NCBI RefSeq assembly: GCF_017355525.1
Contig: NZ_CP067395.1
Location: forward strand, 4,619,001-4,683,000
Direction of reading: 5' to 3'
DNA length: 64,000 bases
From: Lysobacter enzymogenes
Lineage (GTDB): Bacteria > Pseudomonadota > Gammaproteobacteria > Xanthomonadales > Xanthomonadaceae
Position numbers and translations under genes: made by a program. Below the pieces are notes generated by a model. That model was given only the letters and a program-made list of their open reading frames with translations, had not been told where the DNA came from and ran no database searches. Of the stretch, positions 17,395-25,621 are shown piece after piece (the first letter of the stretch is position 1; every line of letters starts with the position of its first letter).

Positions 17395-18290
17395 GCCGCA
17401 TCGCCTTCATCGGCCTGGGCCACATGGGCGGCCCGATGGCCGCCAACCTGCTCAAGGCCGGGCACGAAGTCCACGTGTTCGATCTGGTGCCGGCCGCGGT
17501 CGACGCGGCGGTCGCGCTCGGCGCGCACGCGCAGGCGAGCGCGGCCGACGCGGTGCGCGGCGCCGACGCGGTGATCTCGATGCTGCCGGCCAGCCGCCAC
17601 GTCGAAGCCCTGTACCTCGGCGACGACGGCCTGCTCGCGCGGATCGCGCCGGGCGCGCTGGCGATCGATTGCAGCACCATCGCGCCGGCGTCGGCGCAGA
17701 AGGTCGCTGCCGCGGCCGCCGCGCGCGGCGTGGCGATGATCGATGCGCCGGTGTCCGGCGGCACCGCCGGCGCGGCCGCGGGCACGCTGACCTTCATCGT
17801 CGGCGGCGACGCCGCGGCGCTGGAGCGCGCGCGCCCTTGGCTGGAGGCGATGGGCCGCAACGTGTTCCACATGGGCGGCAACGGCGCCGGCCAGGTCGCC
17901 AAGCTGTGCAACAACATGGCGCTCGGCGTCATCATGGCCGCGACCGGCGAAGCGCTCGCGCTCGGCGCCGCGCATGGCCTCGACCCGGCCGCGCTGTCGA
18001 AGATGATGGCGGTCAGCACCGGCCGCAGCTGGGCCACCGAAGTCTGCAATCCCTGGCCCGGCGTGCTCGAGAACGCGCCGGCCTCGCGCGGCTACAGCGG
18101 CGGCTTCGGCAACGACCTGATGCTCAAGGACCTCGGCCTCGCCGCGGAAGCGGCGATGAGCGCCGGCTCGCCGATCCCGCTCGGCGAACTGGCGCGCAAT
18201 CTGTACGCGCTCAACGGCCGCGCCGGCCGCGGCGGGCTGGATTTCTCCAGCGTGATCCAGTTGCTGGCGCGCCAGGAGTCGGCCGGGTGA
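17391..18290 (+). CDS. mmsB: 3-hydroxyisobutyrate dehydrogenase
   Basis: A 299-residue NAD(P)-dependent beta-hydroxyacid dehydrogenase. The Rossmann motif is [17 protein letters not shown]; the substrate-binding [22 protein letters not shown] and the catalytic-lysine helix [12 protein letters not shown] follow. It oxidises 3-hydroxyisobutyrate to methylmalonate semialdehyde, the substrate of MmsA, so the operon encodes isobutyryl-CoA to propionyl-CoA completely. It starts in an ATGA overlap and ends in GTGA with queH. Confidence 0.94.
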   Translation: MSRIAFIGLGHMGGPMAANLLKAGHEVHVFDLVPAAVDAAVALGAHAQASAADAVRGADAVISMLPASRHVEALYLGDDGLLARIAPGALAIDCSTIAPASAQKVAAAAAARGVAMIDAPVSGGTAGAAAGTLTFIVGGDAAALERARPWLEAMGRNVFHMGGNGAGQVAKLCNNMALGVIMAATGEALALGAAHGLDPAALSKMMAVSTGRSWATEVCNPWPGVLENAPASRGYSGGFGNDLMLKDLGLAAEAAMSAGSPIPLGELARNLYALNGRAGRGGLDFSSVIQLLARQESAG

Positions 18291-18955
18291 GCGTGCAGCG
18301 AGGCGAGCTGGCCCTGCCGGGCGATGCGCAGCGCCTGCTGCTGCACTCGTGTTGCGCGCCGTGCTCGGGCGAGGTCATGGAGGCGCTGCTGGCCGCCGGC
18401 ATCGACTACACGATCTTCTTCTACAACCCCAACATCCATCCGGTCAAAGAGTACGAGCTGCGCAAGGACGAGAACGTGCGCTTCGCCGCGCAGCACGGCG
18501 TACCGTTCGTCGACGCCGACTACGACACCGATAACTGGTTCGCCCGCGCCAAGGGCATGGAGAACGAGCCCGAGCGCGGCATCCGCTGCACCATGTGCTT
18601 CGACATGCGCTTCGAGCGCACGGCGCTTTACGCGCACGAGCACGGCTTCGCCGCGATCAGCAGTTCGCTGGGCATCTCGCGCTGGAAGAACATGGAGCAG
18701 ATCAACGACTGCGGCCACCGCGCCGCGGCGCGCTATCCGGAGCTGGTCTACTGGGACTACAACTGGCGCAAGGGCGGCGGTTCCCAGCGCATGATCGAGA
18801 TCAGCAAGCGCGAGCGCTTCTATCAGCAGGAGTACTGCGGCTGCGTGTACTCGCTGCGCGACACCAACCGCCACCGCAAGGCGCAGGGGCGCGAGCGGAT
18901 CCGCATCGGCACGGTCTTCTACGGCGACGACGGCGGCGATTCCGGATCGGGCTGA
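18287..18955 (+). CDS. queH: Epoxyqueuosine reductase QueH
   Basis: A 222-residue protein starting at GTG 18287, which overlaps the mmsB stop (GTGA) and follows CAGGAG. Cysteine motifs HSCCAPC (near residue 22), [10 protein letters not shown] and EYCGCVYS carry the metal/[4Fe-4S] ligands of the QueH (DUF208) family, with [16 protein letters not shown] in between. QueH reduces epoxyqueuosine to queuosine in tRNA and replaces the B12-dependent QueG in many bacteria. Its position at the end of an operon with a cobalamin riboswitch is notable because it is a B12-independent isozyme. Confidence 0.9.
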   Translation: MSVQRGELALPGDAQRLLLHSCCAPCSGEVMEALLAAGIDYTIFFYNPNIHPVKEYELRKDENVRFAAQHGVPFVDADYDTDNWFARAKGMENEPERGIRCTMCFDMRFERTALYAHEHGFAAISSSLGISRWKNMEQINDCGHRAAARYPELVYWDYNWRKGGGSQRMIEISKRERFYQQEYCGCVYSLRDTNRHRKAQGRERIRIGTVFYGDDGGDSGSG

Positions 18956-19039
18956 GCGCGAAGCCGCGCCGTCCGGCTATTGACCCGGACGCCGTAGGCG
19001 CTTGAAATCCAGGCTCCGCCGCGCGCCGGGAGCGCCGCC

Positions 19040-19573
19040 ATGCCGCCGCCGATCGAAGTCGAACTGGTCGCGCACGACCCGCGCTGGGCGCAGGCCGCGG
19101 CCGAGCGCGCGCGTGCGCTGGCGGCGGCGATCGGGCCGGCGCTGATCGGAGTCGAGCACATCGGCTCGACCGCGATCGCCGGCATCCGCGCCAAGCCGGT
19201 GCTCGACCTGATGCCGTTGGTGCGCGATCTGGCCGAGCTCGATGCGCGCCGCGGCGAAGTCGAGGCGTTGGGCTACCAGTGGTGGGGCGAATACGGCTTG
19301 CCGGGGCGGCGCTACTGCACTTTGTCCGACCCCGACGGCGGCCGCCGGCGGGTGCAGGCGCATTGCTATGCGTCCGGCTCGGCCGAGGCGATCCGGCATC
19401 TGGCGTTCCGCGACTATCTGCGCGCGCATCCTGACATCGCCGCCGACTACGACGCGCTGAAACAGCGCTGCCGCGACCGCCATCCGATGGATTCGCACGC
19501 CTACAGCGAGTGCAAGAACGACTGGATCCAGCGGGTCCAGGCGCAGGCGTTGCGCTGGTACCCGCAACGCTGA
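19040..19573 (+). CDS. GrpB family (UPF0157) protein
   Basis: A 177-residue GrpB/UPF0157 protein with a nucleotidyltransferase-like fold. Typical segments are VELVAHDPRWAQAA, GVEHIGSTAIAGIRAKPVLDLMPLV (containing the GST and DLM motifs), GLPGRRYCTLSDPD and the C-terminal KNDWIQRV helix. Family members have no firmly established reaction; some are fused to dephospho-CoA kinase. The start at the Met of MPPPIEVELV matches family N termini. No operon partner. Confidence 0.85.
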   Translation: MPPPIEVELVAHDPRWAQAAAERARALAAAIGPALIGVEHIGSTAIAGIRAKPVLDLMPLVRDLAELDARRGEVEALGYQWWGEYGLPGRRYCTLSDPDGGRRRVQAHCYASGSAEAIRHLAFRDYLRAHPDIAADYDALKQRCRDRHPMDSHAYSECKNDWIQRVQAQALRWYPQR

Positions 19574-19609
19574 GCGCGGCCGCGCATCGCGCGCGCCGCG
19601 CCCCGGGGC

Positions 19610-20035
19610 TTACTTCAGCGGCGCCAGCGCCAGCGCGGTGTAGAGCTCGTTCTGCGCCTTCTTCGCCAGCGAGCGCGGCACCTTGACCAGGAAACCGTCG
19701 CCGGACAGACCGACATCGCCCTGGGTCACCAGGCCGTTGATGCGCACGTAGCTCTTGAGCGACCAGCGGCCGTCCTTGCGGTCGACTTCCAGGAACATCG
19801 GCGCGGTCAAAAAGCCCGTGCCCTTTTGGTAGACGCGCCGTTCGCCTTCGCTGCGCTTGAGCGCATAGCCGTTGCGCCCGGCCCAGCCCTGGGCGAGCGC
19901 GTAGACGTCCTGGTCGTAAGCGAATTCGACGTAGTCGAACTGATGTTTGCCGTTCTTGGCGATGAGGGCCATGACGGCGAGGAAGCCGAGGCCGCACAGG
20001 CCGCCGAAGACGGCCATTACGATGATCGAAACCAT
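19610..20035 (-). CDS. Membrane-anchored protein of unknown function
   Basis: A 141-residue protein. Residues 1-26 form one transmembrane segment (MVSIIVMAVFGGLCGLGFLAVMALIA). The remainder is a soluble alpha/beta domain of about 115 residues (HQFDYVEFAYDQDVYALAQGWAGRNGY... to LYTALALAPLK) without a recognised motif. The start at 20035 follows AAGGACAG. Neighbours are unrelated, so function cannot be inferred. Confidence 0.7.
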   Translation of the reverse strand: MVSIIVMAVFGGLCGLGFLAVMALIAKNGKHQFDYVEFAYDQDVYALAQGWAGRNGYALKRSEGERRVYQKGTGFLTAPMFLEVDRKDGRWSLKSYVRINGLVTQGDVGLSGDGFLVKVPRSLAKKAQNELYTALALAPLK

Positions 20036-20628
20036 GTCTGTCCTTAGAGCTGGAGGCGGACGCCGGCGCTGCGGGGCGGTGCGTTCGGGCGGCGTCCATT
20101 GCCGTGATGCGCCGATGGCCGGCGCTGGGGGACCGGCGCGCGGCCGGCGCCGGATGCTAGCAAGGCGCCGACTGCGTCGCAATCTCCGGGTCGGCGGCGA
20201 CGATGGCGCCGAACCGGATCGGCGGCGCGCGCGCGTTCGCGACAGCGTTCGCGCGCGCAAGGCGCAGCATTGCGTACACGCCGCGACGCATCCATCAAAG
20301 AATTCCCAACGCGTTGCGGCGCGCGGCTCGGTCAAGCGAACACGGCGAAAAACCGCGGAAAATCCGCGCTACGCCGTTTCTCACGTTGCCTCACCCATGC
20401 TTGCATCGACGTAACGATGCGGTCCTCAGTCCGAATGAGTTGCGCTTTGCAGTAAGCGAATTCCCTGTTTTTCAGCGGCCGCTTTGCCGTCCCTTGTCAC
20501 GTTATCGATGGTTAGGAAGCGATACAAAGCGAGAAAATCGCGCGGCCGACTTCTGCGATGATGGACTCGGCATCGCAACCTCGAACGTTGTAGCGACACA
20601 CCGTCCGACAAAAAAAGCAGGGGGAATC
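20036..20628. other. 593-nt noncoding gap with a two-tier hairpin
   Basis: The gap lies between divergent genes and from about 20280 on is visibly less GC-rich than its surroundings. It contains a nested hairpin at 20342-20377: outer stem ACGGCG/CGCCGT, inner stem CGCGGA/TCCGCG, followed by TTTCTC. A degenerate palindrome of GCGCGCGCGTTCGCG type lies near 20224-20256. No convincing coding frame is present; it could hold a small RNA or long 5' leaders. Confidence 0.4.
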
Positions 20629-21099
20629 ATGGCCGCGTCTTCGCGCCTTCCCGTGGCGCTGCTCGGCAGCGCCGTCTTGATCCTTGGCGTTTTCATCTGG
20701 AAGCCCTGGAGCGCGCCGCGCGCGCCCGCGCCGCAAGCCGCGCCCGCGGCGGTGGCCGACGACGGCATCGGCGCGGCGCCCGCGGCGCAGATCGGCGAAG
20801 CGCCGCAGCTCACGCCGCAACAGCAGCAAGCCGTCATCGCCGAGAAAACCCGCAGCGCCGCGCCGCAGGCGCAGCCGCCGCGCACGTTCAAGGGCCCCGA
20901 CGGCAAGCAGCACGAGATCGTCTACAACCAGGGCCTGGCGCTGTCGGCCGGCGCGCGCGAGGAACTCAAGCGCCAGCGCCTGCAGCAGATGCGCGAGCAG
21001 CCCGAGGCGATTTCCAAGATCTACGGCATCGGCCGCGACGAAATCGCCGCCGTTCTCGCCGGCAAGCAACCTTTCCCCGACCGGCTGATCGACCAGTAG
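20629..21099 (+). CDS. Hypothetical membrane-anchored periplasmic protein
   Basis: A 156-residue protein beginning after AGGGGGAATC. One N-terminal transmembrane segment (RLPVALLGSAVLILGVFIW) is followed by an Ala/Pro/Gln-rich linker (about 28-85) and a charged helical tail with ISKIYGIGRDEIAAVLAGKQPFPDRLIDQ. The repeat-free, low-complexity linker suggests a protein anchored in the inner membrane with its helix reaching into the periplasm. No family recognised. Confidence 0.65.
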   Translation: MAASSRLPVALLGSAVLILGVFIWKPWSAPRAPAPQAAPAAVADDGIGAAPAAQIGEAPQLTPQQQQAVIAEKTRSAAPQAQPPRTFKGPDGKQHEIVYNQGLALSAGAREELKRQRLQQMREQPEAISKIYGIGRDEIAAVLAGKQPFPDRLIDQ

Positions 21100-21228
21100 C
21101 GCCGGCCGCCCCGCAGTAACGCAACGCATCGCGCGTTGTCCGTGTTCCGGCCTCCAGCGCTTCGGGCCGGAGCGAACTCCCATGGGCGCTCGCCCGTGGC
21201 CTTGTTATGGACGAGAGAGGACTGAGCT

Positions 21229-22416
21229 ATGAAAGCCCGTCGTACTTATTGCCTGTTGGCCGCGGCGTTGCTGAGCGGCAATGCGTTGGCGCAAACCGCC
21301 GACGGTTTCGGCACGATCCTGCGCCTTCCGCTGGTCGTGAACAGCAGCACCTACTCCTCCACGGTGTTCGTGCGCAACGCCGGCACCGCGACCGCCAGCG
21401 TCAAGATGACTTATTACGGAGCCCCTGGAACCCCGTTCGCCGGCGAGCGGCCTTGCACCACGCTGAGCATCGCGCCCAATGCGGTGGTCTCCGGCAACCT
21501 CGCCGACCTGTGCGCGGTGCCGGTCAGCGCCAGCAGCAACTACGGCCAGGTCGCGTTCGAAGAACAAAGCGCGGCCAACATCCCGATCTCGGGCTATAGC
21601 CGGGTGCAGTCGTTCAGCGGCGCCGGCTTCTCGGTGGAAGCGTTCAAGGTCGGCTCCTTCGTCAGCGGCGCCAACGAGTCCGTCGTCACCGGCCTGCGCC
21701 GGCAGGCCGCGGCGCCGGGCTACCAGAGCAACTGCTTCGTCGGCGCGTTCGGCGAAGCGGCCCAGGTGACCTGGCAGCTGCGCGATTCGTCGGGTTCGCA
21801 GCTCGGCAACCAGCAGATCGTCAACCTCAGCGCTAACGAGACCGTGCGCGTGCTCGACGTGTTCACCGCGGCCGGCGCGCCGGCCGGCGACTACAGCAAT
21901 GTGCAGGCGACCTTCCGCGGCACCACGGCCAGCGCCAACCCGGCGTTCGCCGCGTACTGCACGACGCAGGAGAACGTCGGCTTCGGCGGCGACTTCCGCA
22001 TCGCCAAGACCGCCGACCCGCAGGACGACCGTTCCAAGAAGATCGGCACCTCCAGCTCCAGCGCGCTGGGCACCTTGCTCGGCCTGCTGAGCGGCCAGGA
22101 CCGTTTCGGCCTGTACCTGCAAGCGCCCGACTACGTCAGCTGCCGCATCGACGGCACCGGCGCGCCGCAGCTGGAAATGCGGCTGGAGGACCCGCAGGGC
22201 AACGTGGTCGCGGGCGGCAACAACATCAACTCGTTCCAGAAGGTGTATCTGGGCGATCGCGGCGCCCGCAACGGCGGCGTCAACGGCCTGTACGTGCTCA
22301 AGGTCGAGTCGCGCAACCTGTTGTCGCTGATGATCAACTACGGCGTGACCTGCGAGAGCGGCAACGGCGCCAATCCGCCGCTGTTCGTCGGCCACGCGAT
22401 CGCCGAGGAGTTCTGA
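21229..22416 (+). CDS. Secreted beta-rich protein of unknown function
   Basis: A 395-residue protein. The signal peptide is MKARRTYCLLAAALLSGNALA. The mature sequence is rich in Ser, Ala, Gly, Val and aromatic beta-type segments (LRLPLVVNSSTYSSTVFVRNAGTATASVKMTYY), with several cysteines (RPCTT, LCAV, NCFVG, YCTT, SCRI, TCES), consistent with a disulfide-stabilised extracellular fold. The N-terminal part resembles CARDB-like or P-pilus-chaperone-like beta sandwiches found in secreted proteins, but no motif fixes a function. It ends at a bidirectional terminator. Confidence 0.7.
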   Translation: MKARRTYCLLAAALLSGNALAQTADGFGTILRLPLVVNSSTYSSTVFVRNAGTATASVKMTYYGAPGTPFAGERPCTTLSIAPNAVVSGNLADLCAVPVSASSNYGQVAFEEQSAANIPISGYSRVQSFSGAGFSVEAFKVGSFVSGANESVVTGLRRQAAAPGYQSNCFVGAFGEAAQVTWQLRDSSGSQLGNQQIVNLSANETVRVLDVFTAAGAPAGDYSNVQATFRGTTASANPAFAAYCTTQENVGFGGDFRIAKTADPQDDRSKKIGTSSSSALGTLLGLLSGQDRFGLYLQAPDYVSCRIDGTGAPQLEMRLEDPQGNVVAGGNNINSFQKVYLGDRGARNGGVNGLYVLKVESRNLLSLMINYGVTCESGNGANPPLFVGHAIAEEF

Positions 22417-22446
22417 TCGCGCGGTCCGCGTAACCCAGACCGAACC

Positions 22447-22482
22447 GAAGCCGCGTCCGCATCCGTGGGCGCGGCTTCTTTC
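22447..22482. terminator. Intrinsic terminator between convergent genes
   Basis: The stem GAAGCCGCG (22447-22455) pairs with CGCGGCTTC (22470-22478), followed by a T-rich stretch (TTTCGTTTC). On the minus strand the same hairpin serves the convergent flippase-like gene ending at 22486. Confidence 0.75.
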
Positions 22483-22485
22483 GTT

Positions 22486-23403
22486 TCAGCGCCGACGCAG
22501 CGCGCCGAGCGCGAACCCGGCCAGGGCGAACGCGGCCTCGCCGGCGGTGATCGCCACGCGCCAGGCCAGCGCCAGCATCGCCGCGTTGCCGGCGCCGACC
22601 AGCGGCGCCAGGCACCAGAACAAACCCGCTTCGCGCACGCCGAGGCCGGCCGGCACCAACACCGCCAGCACGCCGGCCAGGCCGGCCAGACACAGCGCGG
22701 CCGCGGCCTGCAGCCAGTCGATGCGCAAGCCGAAGCCGGACACCAGTACCGCGAACGCGGCGCACATCGCCGCGTAGGCGAGCAGTTGCAGCAGCCACAC
22801 CCGCGCCAGCACGCCGCGTTCGGGCAGGCCTTGGTTCCAGCCGGCCAACGGCGCCGGCAAGCGCGCGGCCAATGCGGCCGGCAGTCGACGCCATAGCGCG
22901 GCGACGCTGACTGCGACCGCGAAGGCGAGCAGCGCGGCCTGCATCGCCGATCCAAGTTGCGGCGACAACGCCGCCGGCGCCGCCGCGGCGGCGATGGCCG
23001 CGCTGATCCCCAACGACAGCAGTTGTTCGCGCACGAACAGCACGAAGGTCAGCGCCGGCCGGCGTTCCTGCGCGTACAAGGCGCTGCGCGCCACACCCTG
23101 CCAGATCTTTCCGGGCAGGTACTTGCCCGGCAGGCTCTGGCCCCAGCGCAGCAGGTCGGGGTAGAGCTGGTCCGGTTCCCAGCGGCCGCGCGCGAACAGG
23201 TGCCAGGCCAGGGCGAAGGCGAGCTGCATCGCCAGGCACAGCGCCAGGGTCAGGGCGAGGTCGGCCGCGTCCAGGCGTTGCCACAGCGGCAGCCACTGCG
23301 CGCGCCGCGACCACGCCTGTTGCGCGACCAGCGCCAGCGCGGCCAGGCCGAGCAGCCAGCCGGCGGCGCGGCCGCCGCGGCGCAGGGCTTCAGCCCAGCG
23401 CAT
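22486..23403 (-). CDS. Polytopic membrane protein, lysylphosphatidylglycerol synthase/flippase-like (UPF0104)
   Basis: A 305-residue integral membrane protein with about seven hydrophobic segments. The features GKYLPGKIWQGVARSALY (re-entrant charged motif), REQLLSLGISAAIAA and VLAVLVPAGLGVREAGLFWCL (the PAGLGVRE signature) are those of the UPF0104/AglD-MprF flippase-like superfamily. The start at 23403 overlaps the end of the upstream glycosyltransferase gene by 14 nt. It is the last gene of a GT cluster and is likely involved in handling or translocating the glycosylated lipid made by those enzymes. Confidence 0.8.
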   Translation of the reverse strand: MRWAEALRRGGRAAGWLLGLAALALVAQQAWSRRAQWLPLWQRLDAADLALTLALCLAMQLAFALAWHLFARGRWEPDQLYPDLLRWGQSLPGKYLPGKIWQGVARSALYAQERRPALTFVLFVREQLLSLGISAAIAAAAAPAALSPQLGSAMQAALLAFAVAVSVAALWRRLPAALAARLPAPLAGWNQGLPERGVLARVWLLQLLAYAAMCAAFAVLVSGFGLRIDWLQAAAALCLAGLAGVLAVLVPAGLGVREAGLFWCLAPLVGAGNAAMLALAWRVAITAGEAAFALAGFALGALRRR

Positions 23404-24496
23404 CGAGGCGCTCGGCGTAAGCCTGGGCCATGCCGCGCCACGAGCAGTGAGCGAGCGCATGCGCATGCGCGGCGCGGCCGCGTTCGCGCAGGGCGGCGCG
23501 GTCGCCGAGCAAGCCGGCGATCGCCGCGATCCAGGCCGGCGCATCGGCTTCAGGCAACAACCGGCCCAGCGCGGGATCCGACAGCGCGTCGCGCAAGCCT
23601 TCGAGGTCCGCGGCCACCACGTAACGCCCGCTCATCGCCGCTTCCAGCGCGACCAGGCCGAAGCCTTCCGGATCGCCGTCGACGCGCCGGTTCGGCATCA
23701 GCGCCAGATCGCAGGCGGCGAGCCGTCGCGCCTTTTCGTCTTCGTCGACATCGCCCCACAACCGCACCCGCTCGCGCAGGCCGCGCTGGGCGATCGCGCG
23801 TTCCAGCGCGGCGCGCTGCGGGCCATCGCCGACGATGTCGAGCACGACCGCGCGCGGCAGCGCCGGCATCACCGTCTCGACGAACCACAGCGCGCCCTTG
23901 CGCGGCACCAGCCGGCCGAGGATCAACAACCGCGGCGCGTCGGCCGGCGCCGCGTCGCTCGCATCCGCCGCGTCGACGCCGGGATGCGCCAGCGCGCAGC
24001 GCGCCGGTTCGATGCCGGCGCCGACGAGCCGGTCGCGCACATAGCGGCTGATGCAGAAGTACAGGTCGAACCGGCCCCAGAAGAACCGGCGCAGATAGGC
24101 CGGATAACCGCGGCGGGGATAGGTGATGTCGAGCCCGTGCACGACCACCGCGACCGGCACGCCGGCCCAGCGCGCCGGCAGCGCCAGCAGCGACAGCACC
24201 GGATCGCCGAGCAGCAGCACGCGCACGCGTCCGCGCAACAGGCCCGCGCACAGGCGCAGCAGCGCCCACATCACGAACAGCGGCAAGCCCCATTGGCCGC
24301 GGCGCCAGCGCAGCAGGGTCAGCGGCCGCAGCGCGCCGAGCTCGCCGGCGATGCGCGCGCTGAGCCGCTGCATGCCGCCGCGCGAGGGCGGGAACTTGCG
24401 GGTGATGTACCAGATCGACTGCAAGCGATGGGGGGCGCAGGGTTCGGCGGCGTTGGGTGCGCGACGATCGGTCGACCTCAAGCCGGCGGCCGCCAT
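23390..24496 (-). CDS. Glycosyltransferase family 4
   Basis: A 368-residue GT-B enzyme. The acceptor-domain start is IWYITRKFPPSRGGMQRLS, and VVVHGLDITYPRRGYPAYLRR follows. The donor domain has LLILGRLVPRKG, LDIVGDGPQRAALE, VRLWGDVDEDEKARRLAACDLALMPN and the family E-x7-E region PEGFGLVALEAAMSG. The Met at 24496 overlaps the previous gene by 19 nt; a TTG at 24424 nearer the first conserved strand is an alternative start. It is the second enzyme of the lipid-glycosylation cluster. Confidence 0.85.
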   Translation of the reverse strand: MAAAGLRSTDRRAPNAAEPCAPHRLQSIWYITRKFPPSRGGMQRLSARIAGELGALRPLTLLRWRRGQWGLPLFVMWALLRLCAGLLRGRVRVLLLGDPVLSLLALPARWAGVPVAVVVHGLDITYPRRGYPAYLRRFFWGRFDLYFCISRYVRDRLVGAGIEPARCALAHPGVDAADASDAAPADAPRLLILGRLVPRKGALWFVETVMPALPRAVVLDIVGDGPQRAALERAIAQRGLRERVRLWGDVDEDEKARRLAACDLALMPNRRVDGDPEGFGLVALEAAMSGRYVVAADLEGLRDALSDPALGRLLPEADAPAWIAAIAGLLGDRAALRERGRAAHAHALAHCSWRGMAQAYAERLDALG

Positions 24497-25530
24497 TCCG
24501 CCCGGCGCCGGCTCTGCTGCTGTTCTTCGAGCAGGCGCCGGTTGACCACCAGCTGGTTGGCCAGCAGTCCCACCGCCGCGCCGACCGTGCCGATCACGAT
24601 GAGCAACGCCGACAGGATCAACGACTGCACGTGGCCGTCGCCGGCGCCGTGGGCGTAGTGATAGAGGAAGCGCGCGCCGATCAGCGCGCCGGCGCCCATG
24701 CACAGCGCCGACGGCGCGAGGAAGAACTCCAGCGGCCGGTACGTCAGGAACGAGCGCACGATGGTCAGCATCGAGCGGGTCACGTATTGCGGCACGCTGC
24801 GGATCAGGCGCGAGGGCCGGGTCGGCGGATTGACCTCGACCGGCAGCGCGTCGACGCGCAGGCCCGATTGCCCGGCCTGGATCAGCGTTTCCAGGGTGTA
24901 GGTGTAGTTGGAATAGACGTTCAGGCGCATCGCCGCGTCGCGGCTGTAGGCGCGGAAACCGCTGGTGGCGTCGTCCACGCGCACGCTGGCGGCGGCGCGC
25001 ACCACCGCGCTGCCGAGCCGTTGCAAGCGCTTTTTCCACCACGGGAAATGGGCGATGCGCTCGATCGGGCGGCAGCCGACCACGATGTCGGCGCGGCCGG
25101 CGAGCACGCCCGCGACCAGGCCCGGAATCGCGCCGGCGTCGTATTGGTTGTCGCCGTCGACGTTGACGATGACGTCGGCGCCGCGCCGGCAGGCGGCTTC
25201 CAGCCCGGCGCAGAACGCGCGCGCCAGGCCGCGGTTGTGCGGCAGGCGCAGCACCGCGTGGGCGCCGTGGGCGAGGGCGACGCGCGCGGTGTCGTCGCTG
25301 GAGCCGTCGTCGATGACCAGCCATTCGACTTCGTCCACGCCCGGCAAGCGCCGCGGCAGCGCGGCCAGGGTCGCCGGCAGTTGCTCGGCTTCGTCGCGGC
25401 ACGGCAGCTGGATCACCACCTTGACCGGCTTGCGCGCGTAACGGGCCTCCTGCGCCGGCGCCGGATCGGCGCGCAGCGGGCCGCCGGCGAACAGCGGGCC
25501 TTCGGCTCGGAGCGACCTGCGTGCATTCAT
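24478..25530 (-). CDS. Glycosyltransferase family 2, dolichol-phosphate-mannose synthase-like
   Basis: A 350-residue GT-A enzyme with two C-terminal transmembrane helices. It shows VVIQLPCRDEAEQLPATLAALP, VIDDGSSDDTA, HNRGLARAFCAGLEAA, the DxD motif in NVDGDNQYD, and DATSGFRAYSRDAA. The helices are roughly residues 265-290 and 300-330. It should transfer sugar from a nucleotide donor to a polyprenyl phosphate at the inner membrane. The upstream gene for a large GT-C-like protein could use that lipid-linked sugar. Confidence 0.87.
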   Translation of the reverse strand: MNARRSLRAEGPLFAGGPLRADPAPAQEARYARKPVKVVIQLPCRDEAEQLPATLAALPRRLPGVDEVEWLVIDDGSSDDTARVALAHGAHAVLRLPHNRGLARAFCAGLEAACRRGADVIVNVDGDNQYDAGAIPGLVAGVLAGRADIVVGCRPIERIAHFPWWKKRLQRLGSAVVRAAASVRVDDATSGFRAYSRDAAMRLNVYSNYTYTLETLIQAGQSGLRVDALPVEVNPPTRPSRLIRSVPQYVTRSMLTIVRSFLTYRPLEFFLAPSALCMGAGALIGARFLYHYAHGAGDGHVQSLILSALLIVIGTVGAAVGLLANQLVVNRRLLEEQQQSRRRAEWRPPA

Positions 25531-25621
25531 CGGGCGATCTCCTCTCGGTTGCGGCGGACGTCCGCCGCAGGTGTCGATCGTTCGGGTGTTCGGTAGCGTC
25601 CGGCGCGCGTCCTGGCGCGCC

